Positions 1 to 7,222 of a stretch of 64,000 nt of DNA are shown here, one piece after another. The stretch spans positions 62,001-126,000 of the forward strand of contig NZ_JAIMID010000017.1 of the NCBI RefSeq assembly GCF_019966535.1, given 5' to 3'. A program made the position numbers and the translations under genes. The notes under the pieces were generated by a model. The model was not told where the DNA came from. It did not search any database and saw only the letters and a program-made list of their open reading frames with translations. Numbering within the stretch: the stretch's first letter is position 1; each line of letters starts with the position of its first letter. Source of the DNA: Mesobacterium pallidum. GTDB taxonomy: Bacteria > Pseudomonadota > Alphaproteobacteria > Rhodobacterales > Rhodobacteraceae.

Positions 1-43
1 TTGTGCCGCCCACCAATGCGGTTGCCTTGGCGATAAGATCCAT
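1..43 (-). CDS. 5' end of an unidentified protein, cut by the window edge
   Basis: An ATG at 43 on the minus strand opens a frame (M-D-L-I-A-K-A-T-A-L-V-G-G-T) that leaves the window. A good Shine-Dalgarno (GGAGAGG) lies 7 nt upstream, which is why I call a start here. Only 14 codons are visible, too few to name the product. It is divergent from the LysR gene starting at 500, so it may be that regulator's target; that is inference from position only. Confidence 0.5.
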   Translation of the reverse strand, partial: MDLIAKATALVGGT

Positions 44-499
44 GTTCGCACCTCTCCATTTTTCAGGAACAGCCTATCGGACAACTTGATGCTGTGACAG
101 GTGCTTCACCCGCTTGAGGGATCGCAAGCCGTTCGTGCCCGGGACGCGCTGGAAAGGGTCGGAAGAAATCGCGTTGCGGACGATAACGGCCCAAAACGGG
201 CCTTCGTACAAGACGCAGCTGATGGCCGATCGCAGCCCATTCCGCGCCATCTACGATCCATGACAGTGGCCTCCTGGCATGAATCGTGGCCGTACACATC
301 GGTTTTGGCAAGGCCGTGGTCGCGCCATCTACTCAAGTCTGCCGCCCGCTTTGCCCAGGAATGGCCTGCACCGGAGTGGCCGTGACGGGAATAACGCCGC
401 TGTCCCGTCAGGACCGGTTGAGGGGGTCATTCCAGTTGGGTTGCGCTGATCGCCTCCTCGACGACCTGTACGAACATCGATCCCGACTGTATTGATAAC
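44..499. other. 456-bp divergent intergenic region with no supported gene
   Basis: Between the leftward partial gene and the rightward LysR gene I find no ORF with a convincing start and protein-like composition. Short overlapping frames on both strands look like high-GC shadows. The length exceeds a normal divergent promoter, so it may contain a decayed gene; a short stretch near 190-260 reads as protein-like in one frame but has no start and soon stops. Confidence 0.4.
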
Positions 500-1507
500 A
501 TGATCCCAGTTGCGACCAAGAGCATGCCCGCCAGAGCCAGCATATTGTCCCGCCTGCATCTCCATGGGCTGCGCCATCTCGAAGCGGTGGTGCGGCTCGG
601 GACGTTCGAGGCGGCCGCGCGCGAGTTGAACGTGACATCGGGCGCGGTCAGCCAGCAGATCCGTCGGCTCGAAGAAGGACTGGGCGTGTCGTTGTTCCAA
701 CGATTCGGCAACCGTTCCGAGCCCACGGACGCCGCGCGACAAATCGCGCAGACCCTGTCCGAAGCCTTTTGTCAGATCGAGCAGGCGCTCGAAATCGGCA
801 CTGGAAAATCCGGTTCGGCCTCCGTCAAGATCAAGCTTTATCAGACATGGGCGAACCGCTGGCTCATCCCGAGGCTCGAGGCCTTCTCGCATATGTATCC
901 GGACATTTCCGTAGAATTCGAGACCGGGATCGAGAGTGTCAACGCGGGATGGGCGGACCTCGACATGGCGCTCAGCATGCGGGCCGAGGACTCGCCCGAC
1001 TACACCCGCGTGCCTCTGTTCACGCCGCACCTTGTGGTGGTCTCGACGCCGGCCGTTGCCGAGCGGCTTGGCCCGGAGGTGAATCTGTCGCGGACGGCGC
1101 GGATTGCATCGCGCAATCGGATGGAGGACTGGCCCAACTGGATGGCAGCGGCCGGCCTGTCCGCGGATGACAAGAAGCCCCTGATGGTGTTCTCGAACTC
1201 GACGCTGCTCTACGAGGCTGCTCTGGCCGGCAACGGGGTGGCCATCGCGCAGCTGGAACTGGTTCTGCAGGACCTCGCCGACGGACGGCTGGTCCGGCCT
1301 GCGCCGACGATCATCGAGGCGGCATCGCCCATCGTCCTGCTGCGACCGGTGTCACGGGTCCGGCGCACGGCCGCCAGCGTGTTCCACGACTGGCTGGTCG
1401 CCGAAGCTGCCGTGCTGCGCGCGCGTACGCAAGCCTACCTTGCCGCGTCGTCTCAAGATGAGCCGGTGACCCGTTTGACGAAGGCGGTAATCTCGTCGGC
1501 GACGTGA
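500..1507 (+). CDS. LysR-family transcriptional regulator (GcvA-like)
   Basis: 335-aa protein of LysR length. An N-terminal winged helix-turn-helix lies at about residues 20-80 (LRHLEAVVRLGTFEAAARELN, then TSGAVSQQIRRLEEGLGVSLFQR), followed by a substrate-binding effector domain. The GcvA-like subgroup is suggested by the layout of the effector domain (ANRWLIPRLEAF and GNGVAIAQ segments). A second ATG at 524 is a possible start; neither has a strong ribosome-binding site. It converges on the alpha/beta hydrolase gene, and their 3' ends overlap by 55 nt. The target could be the leftward gene at 43 or the tct operon; the sequence does not decide. Confidence 0.9.
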   Translation: MIPVATKSMPARASILSRLHLHGLRHLEAVVRLGTFEAAARELNVTSGAVSQQIRRLEEGLGVSLFQRFGNRSEPTDAARQIAQTLSEAFCQIEQALEIGTGKSGSASVKIKLYQTWANRWLIPRLEAFSHMYPDISVEFETGIESVNAGWADLDMALSMRAEDSPDYTRVPLFTPHLVVVSTPAVAERLGPEVNLSRTARIASRNRMEDWPNWMAAAGLSADDKKPLMVFSNSTLLYEAALAGNGVAIAQLELVLQDLADGRLVRPAPTIIEAASPIVLLRPVSRVRRTAASVFHDWLVAEAAVLRARTQAYLAASSQDEPVTRLTKAVISSAT

Positions 1508-2316
1508 CCTGTGCGGAAGGCCTCGGCGCCGTGACCGACATTCGGGACGACTTGCAGCGTTGTGTTCACCCCGGCGTCGATCAGGCGGGTGGCGAAATCC
1601 GCGCTTTGTCGCCACGGCAGGACGTGGTCCTCGCGCCCATGCAGGATCAGAAAGGGCGGCGCATCGGACTGGATAAAGCTGGCCGGGCTGATCTCGCGCA
1701 GCAGGTCCGTGCGGTTCAACGGCGGTTCGCCGAACATCAGTCCGAGCGGGCTGTCGGCGCTCACATGGTCGACCTCGATCTCATCCGCGCCGTCCAGCAA
1801 TTGGACCATGTCATACGCCCCGTAAACGGCGACGATCCCGCGCGGAGAAAGGTCCTCGACCGGGCGGAACGCCGCGTGATCCTTGGCGAGCACCGCCAGC
1901 GAGGCCAGATGCGCCCCCGCCGAGGTGCCTGCCAGGACCATGCGGTCGGGGTCGATGCCGTAGTCTGCAGCATGCGCGATCAGGTGGCGCAGCCCGTCAC
2001 TGACGTCCTGCACCTGCGCCGGAAAGCGCGCGTGCTGGGCCAGCCGGTAGCCGATGCTGACAAGCGCAAAGCCGTGTTCGAGCACGAACATCGTGCGCAC
2101 TGCGCGCCTGTCGCGGCGCTGCCAGGCGCCCGGGTGAAAGAACACCACGACCGGCAGGGGCCGCTTTGCGTCCCGTGGCAGATAGACGTCATAGGATTGC
2201 CGTTCGTGCGGGCCGAATGAGACGTCCCGGATCACCTCCACACCCGGAGGCACCTCGGGCAATGGGATGACGGTCCCGGTGTGCTTCGGTTTGGCTGTGG
2301 TCTGTTGCTCGGTCAT
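1453..2316 (-). CDS. Alpha/beta hydrolase (carboxylesterase, HSL-like)
   Basis: 287-aa hydrolase. The nucleophile elbow is GTSAGAHLAS, with an acid in LHGREDHVLP and a histidine in NVGHG, giving a Ser-Asp-His triad. The usual HGGG oxyanion motif is replaced by HPGAW. An in-frame ATG at 2376 exists, but the start at 2316 has a good Shine-Dalgarno (AAGAGGG) and avoids running through the hairpin at 2336-2355. It is the last gene of the tct operon, so it probably hydrolyses an ester or amide related to the imported carboxylate; substrate unknown. Confidence 0.85.
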   Translation of the reverse strand: MTEQQTTAKPKHTGTVIPLPEVPPGVEVIRDVSFGPHERQSYDVYLPRDAKRPLPVVVFFHPGAWQRRDRRAVRTMFVLEHGFALVSIGYRLAQHARFPAQVQDVSDGLRHLIAHAADYGIDPDRMVLAGTSAGAHLASLAVLAKDHAAFRPVEDLSPRGIVAVYGAYDMVQLLDGADEIEVDHVSADSPLGLMFGEPPLNRTDLLREISPASFIQSDAPPFLILHGREDHVLPWRQSADFATRLIDAGVNTTLQVVPNVGHGAEAFRTGHVADEITAFVKRVTGSS

Positions 2317-2335
2317 TGATGGCCCTCTTGGAAGG

Positions 2336-2355
2336 CCCGGACCTTTCGGTCCGGG
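2336..2355 (-). terminator. Strong intercistronic hairpin after tctC
   Basis: Perfect 8-bp inverted repeat CCCGGACC/GGTCCGGG around a 4-nt loop, 11 nt past the tctC stop codon and just upstream of the hydrolase start at 2316. There is no U-tract on the minus-strand transcript, so it is more likely an mRNA-stabilising or partially attenuating hairpin than a full intrinsic terminator. Confidence 0.55.
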
Positions 2356-2365
2356 CGTGTCGTGA

Positions 2366-3429
2366 TCATTCGGCAAGTTTGAAGCCGACCTTTTCGGAGT
2401 ACCAATCCGCCAGCCATGTCCGCGCCTCGGGCGACAGGGTCGTCACCGTGCCCCAAAGCGCCCGAGCGTCCGCGCCGGTGTAGAGCTCGTACCCGCCAAG
2501 CGCCTTTTCGTTGGCGGCGCGGAACTCGGGGTTGGCGATGACCTTCTCGAAGGCGGCGCTGTAGGCATCGACCACCTCGGTCGGAGCCGACGACGGCAGG
2601 ACGACCGCCTTGCCAACGGTGATGGCGGCGCTGGTCAGGGCGTAATATGCCTCGTAGGCCGGACCGGAGAGCGGCTCGCCATGAACCTGTTCGTAAAGCT
2701 CGATGAAGGTCGGAACGTCGGGGAAGTTCGGGTCACGCACGATCTCGCCCGACGGTGCGATGACGCCGCCCGACATCAGGGTGATCGCCTTACCAGCGGC
2801 TGGACGCTGCGCAGATAGGCGGCGGTTGTCTGGTGATCGACGTTGAATTCGCCGCGCTCGAAACCGATCCGGCCGCCGCCACGCTCAAGACCCCAGATGG
2901 ATTTCACGTCGAAGCCCAGCAGGTCAAAGGACAAGACGGTCAGGATGTCGGCCGAATCCTGCCGCCCGCCGCCGAACACGAGGCTCGCGCCCTTCATGCC
3001 GGCGACGTCACCGGTGGCCGTGGCCCCGGTCGAGGGCGACACGCAATAGAGCGGCCCCATCGGCGCTATGAACACCGGCACGAACGCATCGAGCGTGAAG
3101 TCGATCTGCGGTGATCCCAGCGTGTTGGCGATGAAGATCGACGAGGACATGGCGAGGATGTCGGACCCGTCGGGATTGGCCCGCTTGGCAAAGCGGTTGG
3201 TCGACGGAATGCCGCCGCCGCCCGGCTCGTTGCGGACAAGGATCGTCGGCTCGTTTTCGAAGGCGCCGGACAGGTAGGGCGCGACGGCCCGCACCAGCGT
3301 ATCGCTGCCGCCGCCTTCGCCGAATGGCACGGTGGCGTTGATCCGATCCAGGCCCAGATCCTGCGCGGCGGCAGGCAGGGACGTCGTCAGGGCCACGGCC
3401 CCGGCCAGCAAGATGGTCGAGAGTTTCAT
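2366..3429 (-). pseudogene. Tripartite tricarboxylate transporter substrate-binding protein (TctC family), frameshifted
   Basis: The start at 3429 encodes a Sec signal peptide (MKLSTILLAGAVALTTSLPAAA) and the N-terminal two thirds of a TctC/Bug periplasmic binding protein (RINATVPFGEGGGSDTLVRA, NEPGGGGIPSTNRF). That frame stops at 2778-2776. The rest (EIVRDPNFPDVPTF onward) continues in another frame from an ATG at 2776 that overlaps the stop as TGATG. At the junction PLV should be followed by about three residues and then KAITLMSGGV; instead GT runs straight into AAGGCG. This fits a small deletion, perhaps 8 nt. It could be a decaying gene, a sequencing error, or two chains translated by reinitiation. 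The SBP would normally feed the TctAB protein encoded just upstream. Confidence 0.8.
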
Positions 3430-3445
3430 GGTTCATTTCTCCTCC

Positions 3446-5392
3446 TCAGAAGTAATCCCACGGGTTCAGCGAAAGGACCCAGCCGTCTGGCAGGAAGGTC
3501 CCCGATTGATAGGTCAGGAACAGGTAGACCCCGACGATGCCCACCACGCCTGCGACCACGGCGAGTGGCTTGGCGCGGGCCTCGACCGTCAGGAAGGCGG
3601 CGATGAACAGCGCGGCACCGGCGAAGAACCCGAAACAGGCCATGGACAGCACGGCGGCGACCAGCCAGGCGGCGGTATGCGCAAACGACACCGAGTAGCG
3701 GGGGCCGGTCACATGGCTGTCCTCAAGCGCCGAAGGGGCGCCGCGTCCCAGTTGCAGCAGGACCACCGCAGAGGCCGCGAGACCAAAGCCCCCCGCCACC
3801 ATCGGGAACATGCGCCCGAGCGGCTGAAGGTCCTTCACCATCCAGAGGGCGGCGGCAAAGAACACCGCCAACAGCGCAGGCAGGACCAGCTGCGCGGGCC
3901 GGGTCTGGCGGATGCGGTCGATCTCCTCGGACGGTTCGGCCGATTTCGCCAACTGCTGCTTGATCGAGTTGCCGAGGATCGCCAGGACCACGACCAGCAG
4001 GACCAGAACGATGGGCCGGGACAGGAACTCGGTCAGGCTGTAAAGCTGGGCGGTCTGGTACAGTGACTTTTCAAGATTCTGCTGAAGCACGAAGCCGATC
4101 AGGAAGGCCGGGCGCGAGAACCCGAACCGCCGCATCGCCACGCCGATGACCCCGAACAGCAGGATCAGGAACAGATCGCGCGGGTCTCGATTGATTTGCA
4201 GCGTGGCAAAGCTGATGGCCACGATCAGGAAGGGCGCGATCCAGGCAAAAGGGATCAGCGTCAGCTTGGCCAGGTGGCGGGCGAACAGGAAACAGGCCCC
4301 TGCCCCGAGGATATTGGCCAGAGCCAGGCTCCAGATCATCAGGTAGGTCAGGTCGATATCCTGCGTCAGCATCCCCGGACCCGGCTGGATGCCAATGAGG
4401 ATCAGCGCCGACAGAAGCAGTGCGGTCGACCCCGAGCCCGGCACGCCGAACAGCAGCGTCGGCACCAGCGCCCCGCCGAGAACCGCATTGTTCGAGCTTT
4501 CGACGCCGATCACGCCACGCACGTCGCCCTTGCCGAATTTGCTCTTGTCCTTGGCCGAGCGCACGGTCTGGCCGTAGACGATCCAGTCCACCACGGCGCC
4601 GCCGACCCCCGGCATCGCACCGATCAGGCAGCCCACCGTGGCCGAGCGCAGCACGATCCACTTGTTGCGCAGGACGTCGATCACGCCCTGCCGCGTGCCG
4701 TTGCCAAGGCTGGGCCGGTCCGAGATCGAGCGGTTCTGCTGGATCAGGTCGACGATCTCGGGGACGACGAAGACGCCGATCACGCAGGCGATCAGCGGCA
4801 GCCCATCGCCCAGATAGAACAGGCCCAGATCCAGCCGCTGCTCGCCGCTCGCCGGCGCGAAGCCGACCGAGGCGACGACCATCCCGAAGGCACAGATCGC
4901 AACGCCCTTGGCAAGGCTCTTGCCAGAGAGTGCGGCGACGCTGGCCACTCCGAAGAGGATCATCATCAGGATTTCCGGGATGCCGAACCACAGGATCACC
5001 TGCTTGGCCGATTGCAGGGTCAGTGTCAGGACGATCGCCCCGAACAGCCCGCCGATGACGGAGCTCAGAAACCCCGCTGAAAGCGCCCGCGCCGCCTGTC
5101 CCTGCTTGGCCATGGGAAAGCCGTCCAGCACCGTGGCCTGGGACGAGGCCGAGCCCGGCACCCCCAACAGGACAGAGGTGATCGTGTCGCCGGTGCTGAC
5201 GGTCGCAAGCATGCCAATGACCATCGCCATCGCCGCGCTCGGATCCATACCGTAGATGAAAGGGATAAGCAGAGAAAGTCCCGCGGCCCCGCCAAGCGCC
5301 GGCAGGATCCCCACCACGAGGCCCAGCAAGGCGCCGAACACCAGGTCGAGTATCGCCGACGTACCTGTCAGCGTCTGGAATGCCTCGAACAT
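3446..5392 (-). CDS. Fused TctA-TctB membrane protein of a tripartite tricarboxylate transporter
   Basis: 648-aa polytopic membrane protein. Residues 1 to about 495 are the large TctA permease (GILPALGGAAGLSLLIPF, GDTITSVLLGVPGSASSQATVLDG, FGVPGSGSTALLLSAL). Residues from about 505 to the end are a TctB-like four-helix small subunit (LVLPALLAVFFAAALWMV, AAWLVAAVLSMACFGFFAG). These are usually separate genes. The start is preceded by GGGAGGATAC. With the downstream TctC it would form a secondary transporter for a carboxylate. If TctC is truly broken the system may be inactive or borrow another SBP. Confidence 0.92.
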   Translation of the reverse strand: MFEAFQTLTGTSAILDLVFGALLGLVVGILPALGGAAGLSLLIPFIYGMDPSAAMAMVIGMLATVSTGDTITSVLLGVPGSASSQATVLDGFPMAKQGQAARALSAGFLSSVIGGLFGAIVLTLTLQSAKQVILWFGIPEILMMILFGVASVAALSGKSLAKGVAICAFGMVVASVGFAPASGEQRLDLGLFYLGDGLPLIACVIGVFVVPEIVDLIQQNRSISDRPSLGNGTRQGVIDVLRNKWIVLRSATVGCLIGAMPGVGGAVVDWIVYGQTVRSAKDKSKFGKGDVRGVIGVESSNNAVLGGALVPTLLFGVPGSGSTALLLSALILIGIQPGPGMLTQDIDLTYLMIWSLALANILGAGACFLFARHLAKLTLIPFAWIAPFLIVAISFATLQINRDPRDLFLILLFGVIGVAMRRFGFSRPAFLIGFVLQQNLEKSLYQTAQLYSLTEFLSRPIVLVLLVVVLAILGNSIKQQLAKSAEPSEEIDRIRQTRPAQLVLPALLAVFFAAALWMVKDLQPLGRMFPMVAGGFGLAASAVVLLQLGRGAPSALEDSHVTGPRYSVSFAHTAAWLVAAVLSMACFGFFAGAALFIAAFLTVEARAKPLAVVAGVVGIVGVYLFLTYQSGTFLPDGWVLSLNPWDYF

Positions 5393-5413
5393 GTATCCTC
5401 CCGTATCGGCTCT

Positions 5414-5497
5414 CCTGACCGATGAGGATCACTGTGGCATCTGGTCAGGGTTAGTTAAAATGATAGTTTCTATTCATGGCATTAGATTTTCTAACCC
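5414..5497. promoter_or_regulatory. Nested dyads upstream of tctAB (candidate operator/promoter)
   Basis: Two inverted repeats lie 20-105 bp upstream of the tctAB start. The outer one is GGTTAGttAAAAT (5449-5461) with ATTTTCTAACC (5486-5496). The nearer one is CCTGACC (5414-5420) with GGTCAGG (5443-5449), which would also fold in the 5' leader. The region is clearly more AT-rich than the surrounding genes. This is what a regulated promoter or operator would look like; the binding protein is unknown, with the LysR at 500 as one candidate. Confidence 0.4.
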
Positions 5498-5619
5498 ATG
5501 AAGCCGTGACCATGATCTGCGGTCGTATTTGGGTTCGGGTGAATCCACGATACGTCAGAGGCCGGCAGCCTTCTGCGCGTTGCTGCCGTTTGCGTCTGTC
5601 GCCGCGGACCTCCGCTGCC

Positions 5620-5950
5620 ATCGCCGTCTCGAGTGTCGGCGCTCCGATCTGGAGTTTCTTGCCAGCTCCCCTGCCCCATTCCAACGCAAGCCCCATGGCC
5701 GTTTGGCGTGCAGCGTCAGAAGAAATGGTGCGAAACCGCCCGATCAGGACCCGATGTGTTTGCCCGCCAATGTCCTTCGGGAAGAACCAGGTCTTCGAGC
5801 GTTTGCCGACGTGGAGCACGAGGCCCTTCACCTCGCTGTCCCAATGCTTGTCGGTCCCGGAATTTGTCTGTGGAACCTTGCGGGCGAAGGTCTCCGCAAG
5901 CTTCGGTGTTTTGTCTGAATTCTGTCGTAAAGGGCACGATACTCGACGCT
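5620..5950 (-). pseudogene. N-terminal remnant of a tyrosine recombinase (phage/island integrase)
   Basis: On the minus strand a frame from about 5950 reads KTPKLAETFARKV, TDKHWDSEVKGLVLHVGKRS, KTWFFPKDIGGQTHRVLIGR, ISSDAARQTAMGLALEWGRG and GAPTLETAMAA. This is the arm-type DNA-binding N-terminus (DUF4102-like) of an integrase. There is no in-frame start: a stop lies just upstream, and the first ATG (5831) is internal. After the last motif, near 5617, the similarity ends abruptly, and the core-binding and catalytic domains are absent. It is therefore a truncated fossil of a mobile element rather than a working gene. No tRNA or obvious att repeat adjoins it. Confidence 0.65.
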
Positions 5951-6367
5951 AGCCACGCAATACAAATTCGAACAAAATTAGATAGTTAGAAACCCAACGC
6001 CAGCGTACGAAACTCACAACGCCTCGTTGGAAGGTTGAGTCTTGCCGCTACACAACGCCCACTCGGTGCCGAAGGTGTTATGACATGCCGTTTTTGGGAC
6101 CAAAGGCGAATTCATCGGACCATGCCGCCAGCGCTGTGAGGACTTGGGGACATCCCTCGCAATGCGCACTTGGGAAGGCAGATGGCGTTGGGCGCAGAGC
6201 ACGCGTACCAGGGAGGGAACCGGGACAACACCGGTCGAATCTCCGCACTCTCCTCCAGAATGAGGTACCGGCGCCGTGCTCGACGCGTCCCGCCGAGCCC
6301 GGTACGACGCATGACCCAGCGTTTGAGCCGTTTCACCCGCGCGGGTCAGGCCGGACGCGCGAAGACA
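5951..6367. other. Gene-free stretch between integrase remnant and GntR gene
   Basis: About 420 bp without a supportable gene. The part near 5950-6000 is AT-rich compared with the surroundings, consistent with recently acquired or decaying DNA. Short ORFs on both strands lack start signals and recognisable composition. I see no RNA gene or repeat here. Confidence 0.4.
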
Positions 6368-7036
6368 TCACTCGGTGTGGGTGGACAGGAGTTCCTCGAC
6401 CGCGGTCGCCGTGTTCTGCAGATGGGCCGACATGAGCGACAGCGCCGTTTCGACATCCCGCCGGATCACCGCCTGGGCGATGGTTTCATGCTCGTTGATC
6501 ATCTTCTCGACACGGCTCCGCGACGTGCGGAAGGACAGCAGGCGCAGGTTGCGGTAACGCTCGGAATGGTCCGCCAGCATGTTCCAGATGTGCAGCGACC
6601 AGTCCGACCCGCAGGGCTGCACCAGCGCAAAATGGAAGGCGCGGTGCAGTCGTTCCCACTCGGCCTCGCGCTCACGATCCTCGGGGCCGGTCGGCAGGTC
6701 CGCGTGGTTGAGCAGGTAGAGATGGCGCAGCACGTCCGCCTCCCAGACCTTGGTTCCGTTCTCCATGGCCCGCTCAAGGCACCAGGCCTCGATCTTCTGG
6801 CGCGTGTCCGTCAGGTCCCGCAGCTCGGCCACAGAGGTTTCACGCACGCGCGCCCCACGATTGGCTTCGGTCACGACCAACCCTTCCGAGCTGAGCCGCA
6901 TGAGCGCCTCGCGGATCGGGGTCAGTCCCAGCTGGAACTTTCCGTTCAGTTCGGCCACGCGCAAACGCTGCCCCGGCTGCAGACCGCCCCGCAGGATTTC
7001 GGTGCGCAATTTTTCATAGGCCGAAGCTGGTTCCAT
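6368..7036 (-). CDS. GntR-family regulator, FCD (FadR) subfamily
   Basis: 222 aa. An N-terminal winged helix spans about residues 5-70 (YEKLRTEILRGGLQPGQRLR, then LGLTPIREALMRLSSEGLV). A C-terminal all-helical FCD ligand domain with metal-type residues follows (RREVETALSLMSAHL-like end: RDVETALSLMSAHLQNT). It is divergent from the FAD-linked oxidase/TRAP operon starting near 7133 and almost certainly controls it, with the imported 2-hydroxy acid or a product as likely effector. The last part is inference from FadR-type family habits. Confidence 0.9.
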   Translation of the reverse strand: MEPASAYEKLRTEILRGGLQPGQRLRVAELNGKFQLGLTPIREALMRLSSEGLVVTEANRGARVRETSVAELRDLTDTRQKIEAWCLERAMENGTKVWEADVLRHLYLLNHADLPTGPEDREREAEWERLHRAFHFALVQPCGSDWSLHIWNMLADHSERYRNLRLLSFRTSRSRVEKMINEHETIAQAVIRRDVETALSLMSAHLQNTATAVEELLSTHTE

Positions 7037-7132
7037 CTAAACATCCATATTTAATGTTGACTTTCATATTTTATAAAACTTGAGTGATGTCATGTCAAAC
7101 GCCAAGAATCGTAAAACGGCCTGGAGGACACG
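7037..7132. promoter_or_regulatory. AT-rich divergent promoter/operator region
   Basis: The gap between the GntR gene and the oxidase operon is strikingly AT-rich for this genome. It contains CATATTT twice (about 7046-7052 and 7065-7071) and a TTGACT element (7057-7062) followed by TATAAA. The TTGACT to TATAAA spacing is too short for a single sigma-70 promoter, so the elements may serve two directions. The repeated heptamer is a candidate GntR half-site. Confidence 0.4.
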
Positions 7133-7222
7133 ATGACACTGCAAGCTGGGCCGGTCATACAGGCCACCAAGGCCAATCGTCGCGCCATGACGCGCCGTCG
7201 TCGCCGGTCGGTGGCGTCATGA
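7133..7222 (+). CDS. Possible 29-residue Arg-rich leader peptide
   Basis: An ATG at 7133 is preceded by a clear Shine-Dalgarno (CTGGAGGACACG), the best in the region. The frame encodes 29 residues with five consecutive arginines near the end (AMTRRRRRSVAS). It stops at 7220-7222, overlapping the proposed oxidase ATG at 7219 as ATGA. It may be a translated leader that couples initiation of the oxidase gene, or simply a relic of a shifted start. No homologue is known to me. Confidence 0.35.
   Translation: MTLQAGPVIQATKANRRAMTRRRRRSVAS

Noticed and set aside
5451..5619. C-terminal tail of the integrase-like frame
   Set aside because: The frame stays open, but similarity to integrases ends near 5617; the rest looks like unrelated sequence in a chance open frame.
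7057..7077. TTGACT and TATAAA as one sigma-70 promoter
   Set aside because: The spacer is only 9 bp, too short for a single promoter.
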